From Flavobacterium alvei (GTDB lineage Bacteria > Bacteroidota > Bacteroidia > Flavobacteriales > Flavobacteriaceae): DNA of 64,000 nt. The notes below the pieces were generated by a model, which saw nothing but the letters and a program-made list of their open reading frames with translations, was not told the DNA's origin and did no database searches. Shown here piece after piece: positions 51,044 to 60,639 of the stretch. Both the position numbers and the translations under genes were made by a program. The stretch covers positions 593,226 to 657,225 of the forward strand of contig NZ_PQVG01000001.1 in assembly GCF_002920895.1 (NCBI RefSeq), read 5' to 3'. The number at the start of each line of letters is the position of its first letter. Position 1 is the stretch's first letter.

Positions 51044-52009
51044 ATGAAAAAATTAATTATACTAATTGCACTAACATTCGCTTTCGTTTCTTGCGACAAG
51101 AAAACAAAAATCGAAAAAAAGGTCGCAGAAATCCCTTTAGAAATTAAGGTAGAACGTTTTGACAAATTGTTTTTCGAGACAAAGCCCGAAAATTTGGGAC
51201 AATTAAAAAAACAATACCCTTTCTTTTTTCCGCCAGGGAATGACGATACTGTTTGGCTAGAAAAAATGCAAAATCCTTTGTGGAGAGAATTATACACCGA
51301 GGTTCAAAAAAAATATTCTGATTTTGGCCCAGTTACAAAAGAGCTAAATTCGCTTTTCAAACATATTAAATATTATTTCCCTGAGAACAAAACGCCAAAA
51401 GTAATCACTGTAATCTCTGAAATGGATTATAATAACAAGGTGATTTACACTGATAGTTTAGTCATCATTTCACTAGAATTATATTTGGGAAAAGACCATA
51501 AATTTTACCAATTTCCCAATTATTTGAAACAAAATTTCGAACCAAAACAAATTCTTCCTGATGTTGTTTCGAGTTTTTCGATACAAAAAATCGCACCAAT
51601 TACCAACAAAAATTTGTTGAGTCAAATGGTTTATTTCGGGAAACAATTGTATCTAAAAGACATACTTTTGCCAGAATATAGCGATGCCGACAAAATAGGA
51701 TACACGCTCGAACAAAACAAATGGTGTGTAGAAAACGAAGGGTATATGTGGCGGTATTTTCTAGAAAACCAAATGCTGTATAGCGATGATCAAAAACTAA
51801 ATAATCGCTTCATAAATCCTGCTCCATTTTCTAAATTTTATTTAGAAATTGACAACGAATCTCCAGGAAGAGTTTCCACTTGGATAGGCTGGCAAATGGT
51901 GCGTTCTTTTATGAAAAACAATGATGTTCCGTTAGAAAAAATGTTGCAAATGAATGCCAAAGAATTATTTGAAAAATCTAAATACAAACCCAAAAAAGAT
52001 GGCGAATAA
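51044..52009 (+). CDS. gldB: gliding motility lipoprotein GldB
   Basis: A 321-residue lipoprotein; the ATG at 51044 begins the signal MKKLIILIALTFAFVSC with lipobox FVSC, while the in-frame TTG at 51026 adds nothing useful. GldB-type segments include RFDKLFFETKPENLGQL, FFFPPGNDDTVWLEKMQNP and WKFYL-like DNESPGRVSTWIGWQMV near the end. In Flavobacterium johnsoniae GldB is needed for gliding motility. It probably sits at the inner or outer membrane of the gliding machinery. Its end overlaps gldC by 11 bases. Confidence 0.92.
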   Translation: MKKLIILIALTFAFVSCDKKTKIEKKVAEIPLEIKVERFDKLFFETKPENLGQLKKQYPFFFPPGNDDTVWLEKMQNPLWRELYTEVQKKYSDFGPVTKELNSLFKHIKYYFPENKTPKVITVISEMDYNNKVIYTDSLVIISLELYLGKDHKFYQFPNYLKQNFEPKQILPDVVSSFSIQKIAPITNKNLLSQMVYFGKQLYLKDILLPEYSDADKIGYTLEQNKWCVENEGYMWRYFLENQMLYSDDQKLNNRFINPAPFSKFYLEIDNESPGRVSTWIGWQMVRSFMKNNDVPLEKMLQMNAKELFEKSKYKPKKDGE

Positions 52010-52337
52010 AAACACCTCCGAAATTAAAATAAATGTCGAATTAGACGAAAATCGTGTTCCTGAAAAATTATCATGGGCTGCCGTTGAAGGTGGTGTAGAA
52101 TTAGAAAGTGCAAAAGCCTTTATGCTTTCGGTTTGGAACAGCGATGAAAGAGCTACAAAATGTATCGAATTGTGGACCAAAGATATGTCGGTCGATGAAA
52201 TGAAAATATTCTTTCATCAAACCTTGCTTTCTATGACCGAAACGTTTCAGCGAGCAACTGGCGATGAAAAAATGTCGGCTACAATGCAGGATTTTTGCGA
52301 TTATTTTGCAGAGAAATTGGAGTTGAAGGCGAAATAA
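51999..52337 (+). CDS. gldC: gliding motility protein GldC
   Basis: A 112-residue soluble protein of the GldC family (MANKNTSEIKINVELDENRV, KLSWAAVEGG, AKAFMLSVWN, FFHQTLLSMTETFQRAT). No signal peptide. In F. johnsoniae its loss impairs but does not abolish gliding. Start at 51999, inside the last 11 bases of gldB, so coupled. The frame could extend 15 codons further upstream but inside the gldB gene. Followed by a bidirectional hairpin shared with engB. Confidence 0.92.
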   Translation: MANKNTSEIKINVELDENRVPEKLSWAAVEGGVELESAKAFMLSVWNSDERATKCIELWTKDMSVDEMKIFFHQTLLSMTETFQRATGDEKMSATMQDFCDYFAEKLELKAK

Positions 52338-52347
52338 AAAAATAAAA

Positions 52348-52387
52348 AATCCCAAATTTCAATTTATTGTAATTGGAATTTGGGATT
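52348..52387. terminator. bidirectional terminator between gldC and engB
   Basis: A 17-bp stem (arms 52348-52364 and 52371-52387, one G-U pair) around a 6-base loop, between two convergent genes and flanked by A and T runs. Confidence 0.85.
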
Positions 52388-52409
52388 CATATCTTTTGGA
52401 ATTTATCTT

Positions 52410-53030
52410 TTAAAACTCACTATTATTCTTGAAAACCTCTTGATTTACTTCATCAATAAAAGTCAAAACCTCATCTTTTCCGGTCATTTCTGTTGCTGAA
52501 GTAACAAAATATTGAGGCATTTCGGCCCAATTGTTGGCAAACATTTTCTTTTTGTAAGCAGCAATATGCGAATCTATTTTTACCTTACTAATCTTGTCGG
52601 CTTTGGTAAAAATAATGCAAAACGGAATTTCGCTTTCGCCCATATATTCCATAAATTCAATATCAATATTTTGGGCTTCGTGACGAATATCAATTAAGAC
52701 AAAAGCACAAACTAATTGTTCTCTTTTTTCGAAATAATCGGTGATGAATTGCTGAAAAACAGATTTTGTTTTCTTCGAAACCTTAGCATAACCATAACCT
52801 GGCAAATCGACCAAAAACCAATTGTTATTGATTTTGAAATGATTTATCAATTGAGTTTTTCCAGGTCTTCCCGATGTTTTGGCCAAATTTTTATGATTGG
52901 TCAGCATATTAATCAATGATGATTTCCCAACATTGGATCGACCTATAAAAGCATACTCTGGCAAAAAATCCTTCGGACATTTGTCAACTTCAGAGTTGCT
53001 TACAATAAATTCAGCTGTGTTAATTTTCAT
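52410..53030 (-). CDS. engB: ribosome biogenesis GTPase YihA/YsxC/EngB
   Basis: A 206-residue GTPase: G1 GRSNVGKSSL, G2/G3 region GKTQLINHFKINNNWFLVDLPGYGYAKV, G4 FTKADK and a G5-like SATE. It is of the TrmE-Era family and takes part in the late assembly of the 50S subunit. Cytosolic. The length and all motifs are normal. Its upstream neighbour on the same strand is an alpha/beta hydrolase 19 bases away. Confidence 0.96.
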   Translation of the reverse strand: MKINTAEFIVSNSEVDKCPKDFLPEYAFIGRSNVGKSSLINMLTNHKNLAKTSGRPGKTQLINHFKINNNWFLVDLPGYGYAKVSKKTKSVFQQFITDYFEKREQLVCAFVLIDIRHEAQNIDIEFMEYMGESEIPFCIIFTKADKISKVKIDSHIAAYKKKMFANNWAEMPQYFVTSATEMTGKDEVLTFIDEVNQEVFKNNSEF

Positions 53031-53049
53031 TATTTGGAGGTACTATTTT

Positions 53050-53823
53050 TTAATGCGCTTTCAAATGGGTGTGTGTCAACCAATCTTCCAATAAACGATT
53101 AAACTCATCAGGATGCTCCATCATAGCAGCATGACCACATTTGTCTATCCAATACAAAGTAGCGTTTGGCAATAATTCGTTAAATTCTTCGGCAACATTT
53201 GGCGGCGTTACACTGTCGTTTTTCCCCCAAATCAAACAGGTTTGAACATGCATTTTTGGCAAATCTTTTGCCATGTTATGTCGAATGGCACTTTTGGCAA
53301 TTGTCAATGTTTTAATCAATTTTATTCTATCATTTACTGATGCATAAACCTCGTCCACCAATTCTTTGGTAGCCATTGCAGGATCATAAAAAACCGCTTC
53401 GGCTTTCTTTTTGATGTATTCATAATCCCCTCTTTTTGGATAACTATCGCCCATAGCACTTTCATAAAGACCTGAACTTCCAGTCAATACAAGTCCAGCT
53501 ACTTTTTCAGGATACATCTTGGTGTGATATAATGCGATATGACCTCCTAGCGAATTTCCCAACAAAATCACTCTATCAAATCCTTTGAAAGTGATAAAAT
53601 CCTTTACATATCTTGCAAAAGCTTTGACATTGGTTTTCAAAATACTTTGGGTATAAATAGGCAAATCTGGAATGACAATTTTGTATCCTTTTTCAGAAAA
53701 ATAGCTTGCAACAGCGTCAAAGTTGCTCAAACCTCCCATTAAACCGTGCAAGACCACAATTGGGGTTCCTTCTCCAGCTTCATAATAGCTATATCGACCT
53801 TCTTTCTTAAAGTATTTTTCCAT
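53050..53823 (-). CDS. alpha/beta hydrolase
   Basis: A 257-residue serine hydrolase. Oxyanion HGLMGG, nucleophile elbow GNSLGGH with Ser, acid in IWGKNDSVTPP and His in CGHAAMMEHP. No signal peptide. In Flavobacteria this gene is regularly next to mraZ. Substrate unknown; esters of lipids or cell-wall precursors are possible. Divergent from the mraZ cluster across a 349-base gap. Confidence 0.9.
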   Translation of the reverse strand: MEKYFKKEGRYSYYEAGEGTPIVVLHGLMGGLSNFDAVASYFSEKGYKIVIPDLPIYTQSILKTNVKAFARYVKDFITFKGFDRVILLGNSLGGHIALYHTKMYPEKVAGLVLTGSSGLYESAMGDSYPKRGDYEYIKKKAEAVFYDPAMATKELVDEVYASVNDRIKLIKTLTIAKSAIRHNMAKDLPKMHVQTCLIWGKNDSVTPPNVAEEFNELLPNATLYWIDKCGHAAMMEHPDEFNRLLEDWLTHTHLKAH

Positions 53824-54082
53824 ACGATTTATCGCAAATTTTGAATTGCTACAAAGATAGTCTTTAAAAAATTAAAAAAAATTCTTGAAATCAAATTTTA
53901 TCATTTTTTTCTTCCCACTCATCACCCAGTTCTTCTAAAATAACTCAGAACAGAATTGAAAATTAAATACTATTTTAAAGTTTTTACTTATAAAATTTAC
54001 ACATAAATCTATCATTCATAATCAGAGACAAAACCACAGCTAACATCTTGATTGACTAAAAACTAAGGATTCTCGGCTTGAA

Positions 54083-54130
54083 GTGGTAAAACTTATTAAC
54101 AATGTGGTAGATAGTGGTAAATTGTGGTAA
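54083..54130 (+). promoter_or_regulatory. MraZ operator: repeated GTGGTAA/G boxes
   Basis: Copies of GTGGTAA or GTGGTAG start at 54083, 54104, 54114 and 54124. The last three are spaced exactly 10 bases, one DNA helical turn, and the first lies two turns (21 bases) further upstream. MraZ proteins bind short tandem direct repeats containing GTGG/TGGG with about 10-base periodicity, so this is the likely autoregulatory site of the division cluster. Confidence 0.75.
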
Positions 54131-54139
54131 TTATTTTTA

Positions 54140-54147
54140 TATTTTTG
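54140..54147 (+). promoter_or_regulatory. -7 element of the mraZ cluster
   Basis: TATTTTTG, 9 bases after the last GTGGTAA box and 25 bases before the mraZ start. A TTG at 54122-54124 is only 15 bases upstream, a little short for the usual spacing. Boxes overlap the region where RNA polymerase would bind. Confidence 0.5.
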
Positions 54148-54172
54148 CTCATCATCATTATAAACAAATCAA

Positions 54173-54643
54173 TTGAACACAATTGTAGGAACATACGAAT
54201 GTAAAGTCGATGCCAAAGGAAGGATTTTAATGCCCGCACCTTTGAAAAAGCAATTGGCTACTTCACTTCAAAACGGTTTTGTTTTGAAGCGTTCTGTTTT
54301 TCAACCTTGTTTAGAATTGTATCCTATGGAAGAATGGGATTTGATGATGCAAAAAATCAACAAACTCAACCGTTTCGTAAAGAAAAACAACGACTTCATC
54401 CGCCGTTTTACCGCTGGTGTAAAAATGGTCGAAATCGATGCTTTAGGAAGATTATTGGTACCGAAAGACTTGGTGGTTTTCGCCAATATTTCAAAAGACG
54501 TTGTGTTTTCGTCCGCAGTAAATATCGTTGAGATTTGGGACAAAGAGTTATATGAGAAATCAATAAGCGGCGAAGATGTAGATTTTGCAGATTTAGCCGA
54601 AGAAGTAATGGGAAACACAAATGACGACCATGGAATATCATAA
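54173..54643 (+). CDS. mraZ: transcriptional regulator MraZ
   Basis: A 156-residue protein with two AbrB-like MraZ domains: DAKGRILMPAPLKKQL and DALGRLLVPKDLVVFA, each with the G/DxKGR-like loop. MraZ forms a ring and binds its own promoter to tune the division and cell wall cluster. The start codon is a TTG at 54173; no in-frame ATG lies upstream. It overlaps rsmH by 23 bases. It begins the cluster, right after the GTGGTAA boxes. Confidence 0.95.
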   Translation: MNTIVGTYECKVDAKGRILMPAPLKKQLATSLQNGFVLKRSVFQPCLELYPMEEWDLMMQKINKLNRFVKKNNDFIRRFTAGVKMVEIDALGRLLVPKDLVVFANISKDVVFSSAVNIVEIWDKELYEKSISGEDVDFADLAEEVMGNTNDDHGIS

Positions 54644-55526
54644 TCCTGTTTTACTTCATCCAACGGTTGATGGTTTGAATATCAAACCAGACGGCATCTA
54701 TGTTGACGTAACATTTGGTGGTGGCGGGCATTCGAAAGAAATCATGAAAAGATTGGGACCAAACGGAAAATTATTTGCTTTTGACCAAGACGAAGATGCC
54801 TTGGCCAATGCTTTGGCAAACGAAAGATTTACGCTTATTAATGAGAATTTCAGGTTTATAAAAAGGTTTTTGCGCTTTTATGGTGTAAAAAGTGTGGACG
54901 GAATTTTGGCCGACCTAGGTGTTTCATCTCATCAATTTGATGTTGCAGAAAGAGGTTTTTCTACTCGTTTTGATGCCGAACTGGACATGAGAATGAGTCA
55001 AAAAAACGACCTGAATGCCTATAGAATTGTCAACGAATATGACGACATTAATTTGAAAAGAGTGTTTTTGGATTATGGAGAATTAAAAAATGCTCCTGCT
55101 TTGGCAAGAACAATTGTAGAAGCTAGAGAACATCACCCAATTAAAACCACAGACGAACTAAAAGACGTTTTAGCAAAATATTTACCCGAAAGAGTTCGAA
55201 ATAAAATACTGGCACAAATCTATCAAGCCATTCGAATTGAAGTCAATCAAGAAATGGATGTTTTAAAAGAATTTCTCGAACAATCCTTAGAAATATTAAA
55301 CCCTGGCGGAAGACTAAGCGTGATTTCTTACCACTCATTAGAAGACCGATTGGTAAAAAGATTTATGAAAAACGGAATGTTTGAAGGAGAACCTGAGCGT
55401 GATTTTTTTGGAAATTTTTCGGTTCCATTCAAAACTATTGGAAAATTGATTGTTCCAGATGATGCCGAAATCAAAACCAATAATAGAGCAAGAAGTGCCA
55501 AATTAAGAATTGCCGAAAAAATATAA
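54621..55526 (+). CDS. rsmH: 16S rRNA (cytosine(1402)-N(4))-methyltransferase
   Basis: A 301-residue SAM-dependent enzyme (old name mraW) that modifies C1402 in the decoding centre of 16S rRNA. It shows the VDVTFGGGGHSKEIMKRL SAM loop, DGILADLGVSSHQFD, RGFSTRFDAELDMRMSQ and SYHSLEDRLVKRF. Start could be ATG 54621 or 54630 (MTTMEYHNPV); both lie inside the end of mraZ. Part of the long same-strand cluster. Confidence 0.96.
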   Translation: MTTMEYHNPVLLHPTVDGLNIKPDGIYVDVTFGGGGHSKEIMKRLGPNGKLFAFDQDEDALANALANERFTLINENFRFIKRFLRFYGVKSVDGILADLGVSSHQFDVAERGFSTRFDAELDMRMSQKNDLNAYRIVNEYDDINLKRVFLDYGELKNAPALARTIVEAREHHPIKTTDELKDVLAKYLPERVRNKILAQIYQAIRIEVNQEMDVLKEFLEQSLEILNPGGRLSVISYHSLEDRLVKRFMKNGMFEGEPERDFFGNFSVPFKTIGKLIVPDDAEIKTNNRARSAKLRIAEKI

Positions 55527-55595
55527 AAGTCAATTTAAGATTCAAGAAAAAATTAAATAACAAAAACAAATTCCCTTTCAGGGTTCAAATTTTCA

Positions 55596-55946
55596 ATGAA
55601 AAACGGGGTTTACAGCATATTGAAGGCAAAGTTTCTTATAGAAGATGACTCCATGAAAAACTGGCGTTTCATCATCTTTTTGATTGTTCTTGCCATTATT
55701 ATGATTGCCAACACGCAACGATTTGAACAAAAAATATTCAAGATTGCTGAACTAAACAACAAGGTAAAAGAACTTCGTTCGGAATTTGTAGATCGCCGTT
55801 CAGAATTAATGAAACTAAAAATGGAATCGACAGTTTCAGCTAAAGTAGCCGAAAAACAAATTTTTCCATCGACAGTTCCGCCTACCAAAATAAAGGTTAA
55901 AAAAGTAATAGAAGATAAAAATTTCTTTCAAAAAATATGGCAGTAG
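55596..55946 (+). CDS. ftsL: FtsL-like cell division protein
   Basis: A 116-residue single-pass membrane protein: cytosolic N-terminus 1-24, membrane segment about 25-43 (FIIFLIVLAIIMIANTQ), then a periplasmic coiled coil (IAELNNKVKELRSEFVDRR). Low sequence conservation is normal for FtsL. The position between rsmH and ftsI and the overlap of 10 bases with ftsI make the identity firm. It would join FtsB and FtsQ to activate septal synthesis. Confidence 0.85.
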   Translation: MKNGVYSILKAKFLIEDDSMKNWRFIIFLIVLAIIMIANTQRFEQKIFKIAELNNKVKELRSEFVDRRSELMKLKMESTVSAKVAEKQIFPSTVPPTKIKVKKVIEDKNFFQKIWQ

Positions 55947-57943
55947 AAGATAAAAAAATATCCTACAGAATTTATATAATAGCAACCATCATTTTTATGT
56001 TGGCACTAGCTATTGCCATAAAATTAACTAATATCCAATGGGTCGAAGGAGATTATTACAGAAAATTAGCCAAAGACAGAACGGTTAAAAATTTTGTGCT
56101 TCCAGCCAATAAAGGAAATATATATTCAGCAGACGGAAGCCTTTTGGCAACTTCAATTCCAAATTACGAAATACGATTTGATGCTGTTGCTCCAAAGGCA
56201 GAAGCTTTTGATAAAAATGTAAAATCATTGGCAGATTCATTATCTCTCCTATTGAGTAAACCTAGCTATTTCTATTTAAACGAATTACGAAAAGCCAGAG
56301 CCAACAAAAACAGATATTATTTAATAGCTCGCGACTTGAGTTATACCGAATTTATGAAAATTAAAGGTTTTCCTCTATTTAAATTGGGACCTTTCAAAGG
56401 TGGAATTATTGTAGAACAAGAAACCGTAAGAGAACATCCTATTGGTGAAATAGCAGAAAGAACTATTGGTTACGAAAGAAAAAATCCCAACGGAATGCCC
56501 GATGGAAAAGGAATTGAATGGGCATACCGAAAATACTTAAACGGAAAAGACGGAAAGGTTTTAAAACAAAAAATTGCAAAAGGGCAATGGAAACCTATAA
56601 GTGATGCGAACCAAATAGACCCACAAGATGGCTATGATGTAATATCAACAATAGACGTTTATATTCAAGACATTGCCCATCATGCCTTGCTAAAGCAATT
56701 AGAATTGTACCAAGCAGACCATGGTTGTGTAGTTGTTATGGAAACTAAAACTGGGAAAATTAAAGCTATTTCAAATCTAGGAAGACATGATGATAGATCC
56801 TATTTTGAAACCACGAATTATGCCTACACCGAATCACACGAACCTGGTTCTACATTCAAACTTGTGGATCTAATGATTCTTTTAGAAGATAAAAAAATTG
56901 ACACAAGTACCGTTTTCAATACTTACGGTGGTATTATCAAATATTCTGGAAAATCGGTAAGAGATTCTCATGAGGGTGGATATGGCAAAATTTCATTAGC
57001 TCGCGGATTTGAAGTGTCATCGAATACCGTAATGGTTCAAGCGGTTTATAATAATTACAAAAACAATCCATCACAATTTGTAAATCACATTAACTCCTTT
57101 GGATTGAATAAAAAATTAGGATTAGAATTCAAAGGCGAAGGCAAACCATTTATACCACAACCTAGTGACAAAAACTGGTCTAACCTTTCACTTCCTTGGA
57201 TGGCTTTTGGCTATGGAGTTTCTGTAACCCCTTTGCAAACACTCACTTTCTATAATGCTGTTGCCAATAACGGCGAAATGGTTAAGCCTCAAATTGTTTC
57301 CGAAATTAAACAATGGGATACATCCATCAAAAAATATGACAAAGTGGTGATGAATCCTAAAATTTGTTCTAAAGAAACCATCTTGAAATTAAAAGCCGTT
57401 TTACAAAATGTTGTAAAAAAAGGAACTGGAAAAGGACTTTATTCCAAAGACTTTTCGATGGCAGGAAAAACAGGAACAGCACAAGTAAATTATGCCAAAA
57501 ATGGAGGTTCTGAAAAATATTATGCTTCATCATTTGTAGGCTATTTTCCAGCAGAAAGCCCAAAATATTCTTGTATAGTGGTGGTTCATAAACCAAGCAC
57601 AATAAACAACAATTATTATGGTGCCGATGTTGCTGGACCCGTTTTTAAAAGAATTGCACAAAAAATATTTACAGATGCTCCTTCTACAAACGAAATAAAA
57701 AATATTGACAGGAAAATTCAAAAACAAGAGAAAGAATATGATGCTTTTTATACAAAATCTCAAAAACAACAACCTTCAAAAATTCCAAATGTAAAAGGAA
57801 TGTCAGGAATGGATGCTGTTGCTTTATTTGGAAATTTAGGAATGAAAGTAAAAATAATTGGCATTGGTAAAGTAAAAAAACAATCTATTCAAGCCGGAGA
57901 GCCCTTAGAAAAAAACACAACTATAACACTAGAATTATCGTGA
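55937..57943 (+). CDS. ftsI: septal penicillin-binding protein FtsI (transpeptidase), with PASTA domain
   Basis: A 668-residue class B penicillin-binding protein. N-terminal membrane anchor about 12-34, dimerisation domain (40-230), transpeptidase domain with the three active-site motifs STFK (EPGSTFK, residues about 308-311), SSN (EVSSNTVMVQ) and KTG (MAGKTGTAQV). A single PASTA domain at about 612-668 (IPNVKGMSGMDAVALFGN...). It crosslinks peptidoglycan at the division site with FtsW. The gene overlaps ftsL (10 bases) and murE (4 bases). Confidence 0.95.
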   Translation: MAVEDKKISYRIYIIATIIFMLALAIAIKLTNIQWVEGDYYRKLAKDRTVKNFVLPANKGNIYSADGSLLATSIPNYEIRFDAVAPKAEAFDKNVKSLADSLSLLLSKPSYFYLNELRKARANKNRYYLIARDLSYTEFMKIKGFPLFKLGPFKGGIIVEQETVREHPIGEIAERTIGYERKNPNGMPDGKGIEWAYRKYLNGKDGKVLKQKIAKGQWKPISDANQIDPQDGYDVISTIDVYIQDIAHHALLKQLELYQADHGCVVVMETKTGKIKAISNLGRHDDRSYFETTNYAYTESHEPGSTFKLVDLMILLEDKKIDTSTVFNTYGGIIKYSGKSVRDSHEGGYGKISLARGFEVSSNTVMVQAVYNNYKNNPSQFVNHINSFGLNKKLGLEFKGEGKPFIPQPSDKNWSNLSLPWMAFGYGVSVTPLQTLTFYNAVANNGEMVKPQIVSEIKQWDTSIKKYDKVVMNPKICSKETILKLKAVLQNVVKKGTGKGLYSKDFSMAGKTGTAQVNYAKNGGSEKYYASSFVGYFPAESPKYSCIVVVHKPSTINNNYYGADVAGPVFKRIAQKIFTDAPSTNEIKNIDRKIQKQEKEYDAFYTKSQKQQPSKIPNVKGMSGMDAVALFGNLGMKVKIIGIGKVKKQSIQAGEPLEKNTTITLELS

Positions 57944-59403
57944 TTGTTTTAAAAGAAATAATATATAAAGTCGCTATCGAAGCTGTAAAAGGTTCGACAG
58001 ATATCGCTATCAATAAATTGGATTTTGATTCCAGAAAAATGGAAGCGAATGATGTATTTGTAGCCATTAGAGGTAGCATTTCAGACGGTCACGACTATAT
58101 AGAAAAAGCAATCAATTTGGGGGCTATTGCTGTAGTTTGTGATACTTTTCCAGAAAACCTCATAAGTGGCATAACCTATATTCAAGTAAAAGACACTAAT
58201 AAAGCATTGGCTTTCATGGCAGCTAATTATTTTGGCAATCCGTCTTCAAACTTGAAATTAGTAGGCATTACTGGAACTAATGGCAAAACAACTATTGCTT
58301 CATTATTGTATCAACTATTTAAAAAAGCAGGTTTCAAAGTAGGATTGCTTTCAACCGTAAAAATTTTGGTTGATACTATTGAATATAAAGCAACTCACAC
58401 CACTCCCGATTCTATCACAATCAATCATTATTTGAAAGAAATGACAGAGGCTGGTGTTGAATATTGTTTTATGGAAGTGAGTTCGCACGGAATTCATCAA
58501 AAACGCACCGAGGCCTTGCATTTTGCAGGTGGAATATTCACCAATTTATCACACGATCATTTGGATTACCACCCCACTTTTGCTGAATATCGTGATGTGA
58601 AAAAATCTTTTTTCGACAATTTACCAAAAACAGCTTTCGCTTTATCCAATATCGACGACAAAAATGGAGCAGTAATGTTGCAAAACACCGCTGCAAAAAA
58701 ACTAACATACGCTCTAAAATCATATGCTGACTATAAAGCTCAAATCTTAGAAAACCAATTGTCGGGTTTGTTATTAAAAATAAACGGAAACGAAGTTTGG
58801 GTGAAATTAATTGGAACATTCAATGCCTACAATCTTTTGGCAATCTACGGAACAGCCATTGAATTAGGATTGGAAAATTTAGAAGTACTTCGATTATTAT
58901 CCGATTTAGAAAGTGTTTCGGGACGTTTTCAATTTATAGTTTCTAATTCGAATATTACCGCTATTGTAGATTATGCTCATACACCTGATGCCTTGGAAAA
59001 TGTGCTAAAAACGATTAATGACATTCGTACTAAAAACGAACAATTAATAACAGTTGTAGGCTGTGGAGGCAACAGAGACAAGGCCAAACGCCCAATAATG
59101 GCCAACATCGCTACTGAGCTTAGTGATAAAACCATCCTAACTTCAGACAATCCCAGAAATGAAATTCCGGAGGAAATTATCAACGAAATGGAACAAGGGG
59201 TTGCCCCTCAAAATTACAAAAAATCATTATCAATAACCGACAGAAAGCAAGCGATAAAAACAGCTTGTCAATTGGCTCAGCCCAATGATATTATCTTAAT
59301 TGCAGGAAAAGGGCACGAAACCTATCAAGAAATTAATGGAGTTCGTCATCATTTTGACGATATGGAAACAGTAACGGAACTTTTAGAAAAACTCAACAAA
59401 TAA
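57940..59403 (+). CDS. murE: UDP-MurNAc-L-Ala-D-Glu:meso-DAP ligase
   Basis: A 487-residue Mur ligase that adds the third amino acid of the stem peptide. The start is a GTG that overlaps the ftsI stop. The ATP site GITGTNGKTTIASLL is at about 108-122, the middle domain has YCFMEVSSHGIHQKR and the C-terminal domain DNPRNE (about 403-408), which marks meso-diaminopimelate rather than lysine as substrate. Cytosolic. The next gene, mraY, begins 6 bases later. Confidence 0.96.
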   Translation: MIVLKEIIYKVAIEAVKGSTDIAINKLDFDSRKMEANDVFVAIRGSISDGHDYIEKAINLGAIAVVCDTFPENLISGITYIQVKDTNKALAFMAANYFGNPSSNLKLVGITGTNGKTTIASLLYQLFKKAGFKVGLLSTVKILVDTIEYKATHTTPDSITINHYLKEMTEAGVEYCFMEVSSHGIHQKRTEALHFAGGIFTNLSHDHLDYHPTFAEYRDVKKSFFDNLPKTAFALSNIDDKNGAVMLQNTAAKKLTYALKSYADYKAQILENQLSGLLLKINGNEVWVKLIGTFNAYNLLAIYGTAIELGLENLEVLRLLSDLESVSGRFQFIVSNSNITAIVDYAHTPDALENVLKTINDIRTKNEQLITVVGCGGNRDKAKRPIMANIATELSDKTILTSDNPRNEIPEEIINEMEQGVAPQNYKKSLSITDRKQAIKTACQLAQPNDIILIAGKGHETYQEINGVRHHFDDMETVTELLEKLNK

Positions 59404-59409
59404 CTAATT

Positions 59410-60639
59410 ATGCTATACTACTTATTTGAATATTTAGACAAAACTATCGACTTTCCAGGAGCGGGAGTTTTTCAATACATCACCTTTAGATCGGCTTTAG
59501 CATTTATGCTTTCCTTGCTTCTATCTACTATTTATGGTAAAAGAGTGGTTGGGTTTTTAAGAAAACAACAAATCGGGGAGTCGGTCCGCGAATTGGGTTT
59601 AGCAGGTCAAAACGAAAAAGCAGGAACCCCAACAATGGGTGGATTGATTATTATTTTTGCCACTTTAATACCTGTTTTTCTTTTTGCTAAACTCCAAAAC
59701 ATTTACATAGTGTTGCTAGTTGTAACCACTTTGTGGATGGGAACAATTGGTTTCATAGATGACTATATCAAAATATTCAAAAAAGACAAAGAAGGATTAA
59801 AAGGCATTTTCAAAGTTTTTGGACAAGTTGGTTTAGGTTTAATTGTTGGTTCGATACTGTATTTCAACCCTATGGTTACCATAAGAACTGATACTCCAAA
59901 AAGTGAAATCTCAAGAACAGTTTCAGAAAATGTTATAAAACAAGCCCCAGTTTACGAAAAATCAACTGCTACAACTATTCCATTTTTCAAGAACAACTCT
60001 TTTGACTATGCCGAAATATTAGCCTGGACAGGAGATGGTTATGAAAAATGGGCTTGGTTAATATTTATTCCGATGGTCATTTTTATTATCACAGCGGTAT
60101 CTAACGGAGCCAATCTAACCGACGGAATAGATGGCCTTGCTGCTGGAACCTCGGCAGTTTCGGTGCTAGCCTTGGGTATTTTCACTTTTGTTTCAGGTAA
60201 TATGATTTTTTCAAATTACTTAAATATTATGTATATCCCCTATTCTGGTGAAATGACAGTATTTATTTCAGCATTTGTTGGAGCATTAATTGGTTTTCTT
60301 TGGTACAATTCCTATCCAGCAACAGTTTTTATGGGTGACACAGGGAGCTTAACCATAGGTGGTGTTATTGCTGTTTTAGCCATTGCAGTTCGAAAAGAAT
60401 TACTAATTCCGCTATTGTGTGGAATATTTTTAGTCGAAAATTTTTCAGTGGTTTTGCAGGTTGCCTATTTTAAATACACCAAAAAACGCTTTGGCGAAGG
60501 ACGAAGAGTGTTTTTGATGGCGCCACTGCATCATCATTATCAAAAGAAAGGCTATCACGAAAGTAAAATCGTAACCCGTTTTTGGATTGTAGCCATAATG
60601 CTAGCCATTTTATCCATCGTAACCTTAAAGTTAAGATAA
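59410..60639 (+). CDS. mraY: phospho-MurNAc-pentapeptide-transferase
   Basis: A 409-residue integral membrane enzyme, about ten membrane segments, that makes lipid I from UDP-MurNAc-pentapeptide and undecaprenyl phosphate. Motifs: [46 protein letters not shown] and the conserved HHH in [10 protein letters not shown]. It is about 50 residues longer than E. coli MraY because of an insertion at about 155-220 (from [13 protein letters not shown] to GDGYEKW). The gene shares its last base with the first of murD. Confidence 0.96.
   Translation: MLYYLFEYLDKTIDFPGAGVFQYITFRSALAFMLSLLLSTIYGKRVVGFLRKQQIGESVRELGLAGQNEKAGTPTMGGLIIIFATLIPVFLFAKLQNIYIVLLVVTTLWMGTIGFIDDYIKIFKKDKEGLKGIFKVFGQVGLGLIVGSILYFNPMVTIRTDTPKSEISRTVSENVIKQAPVYEKSTATTIPFFKNNSFDYAEILAWTGDGYEKWAWLIFIPMVIFIITAVSNGANLTDGIDGLAAGTSAVSVLALGIFTFVSGNMIFSNYLNIMYIPYSGEMTVFISAFVGALIGFLWYNSYPATVFMGDTGSLTIGGVIAVLAIAVRKELLIPLLCGIFLVENFSVVLQVAYFKYTKKRFGEGRRVFLMAPLHHHYQKKGYHESKIVTRFWIVAIMLAILSIVTLKLR

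Larger units (their letters stand above)
53824..54172. other. 349-base intergenic region upstream of mraZ
   Basis: Promoter region between the alpha/beta hydrolase and mraZ. It contains the GTGGTAA boxes and a -7-like element listed separately. The rest (53824-54080) is AT-rich with no other feature seen. Confidence 0.6.

Noticed and set aside
53824..54080. Small RNA or riboswitch before mraZ
   Set aside because: No conserved stem set or known consensus visible; only AT-rich sequence.
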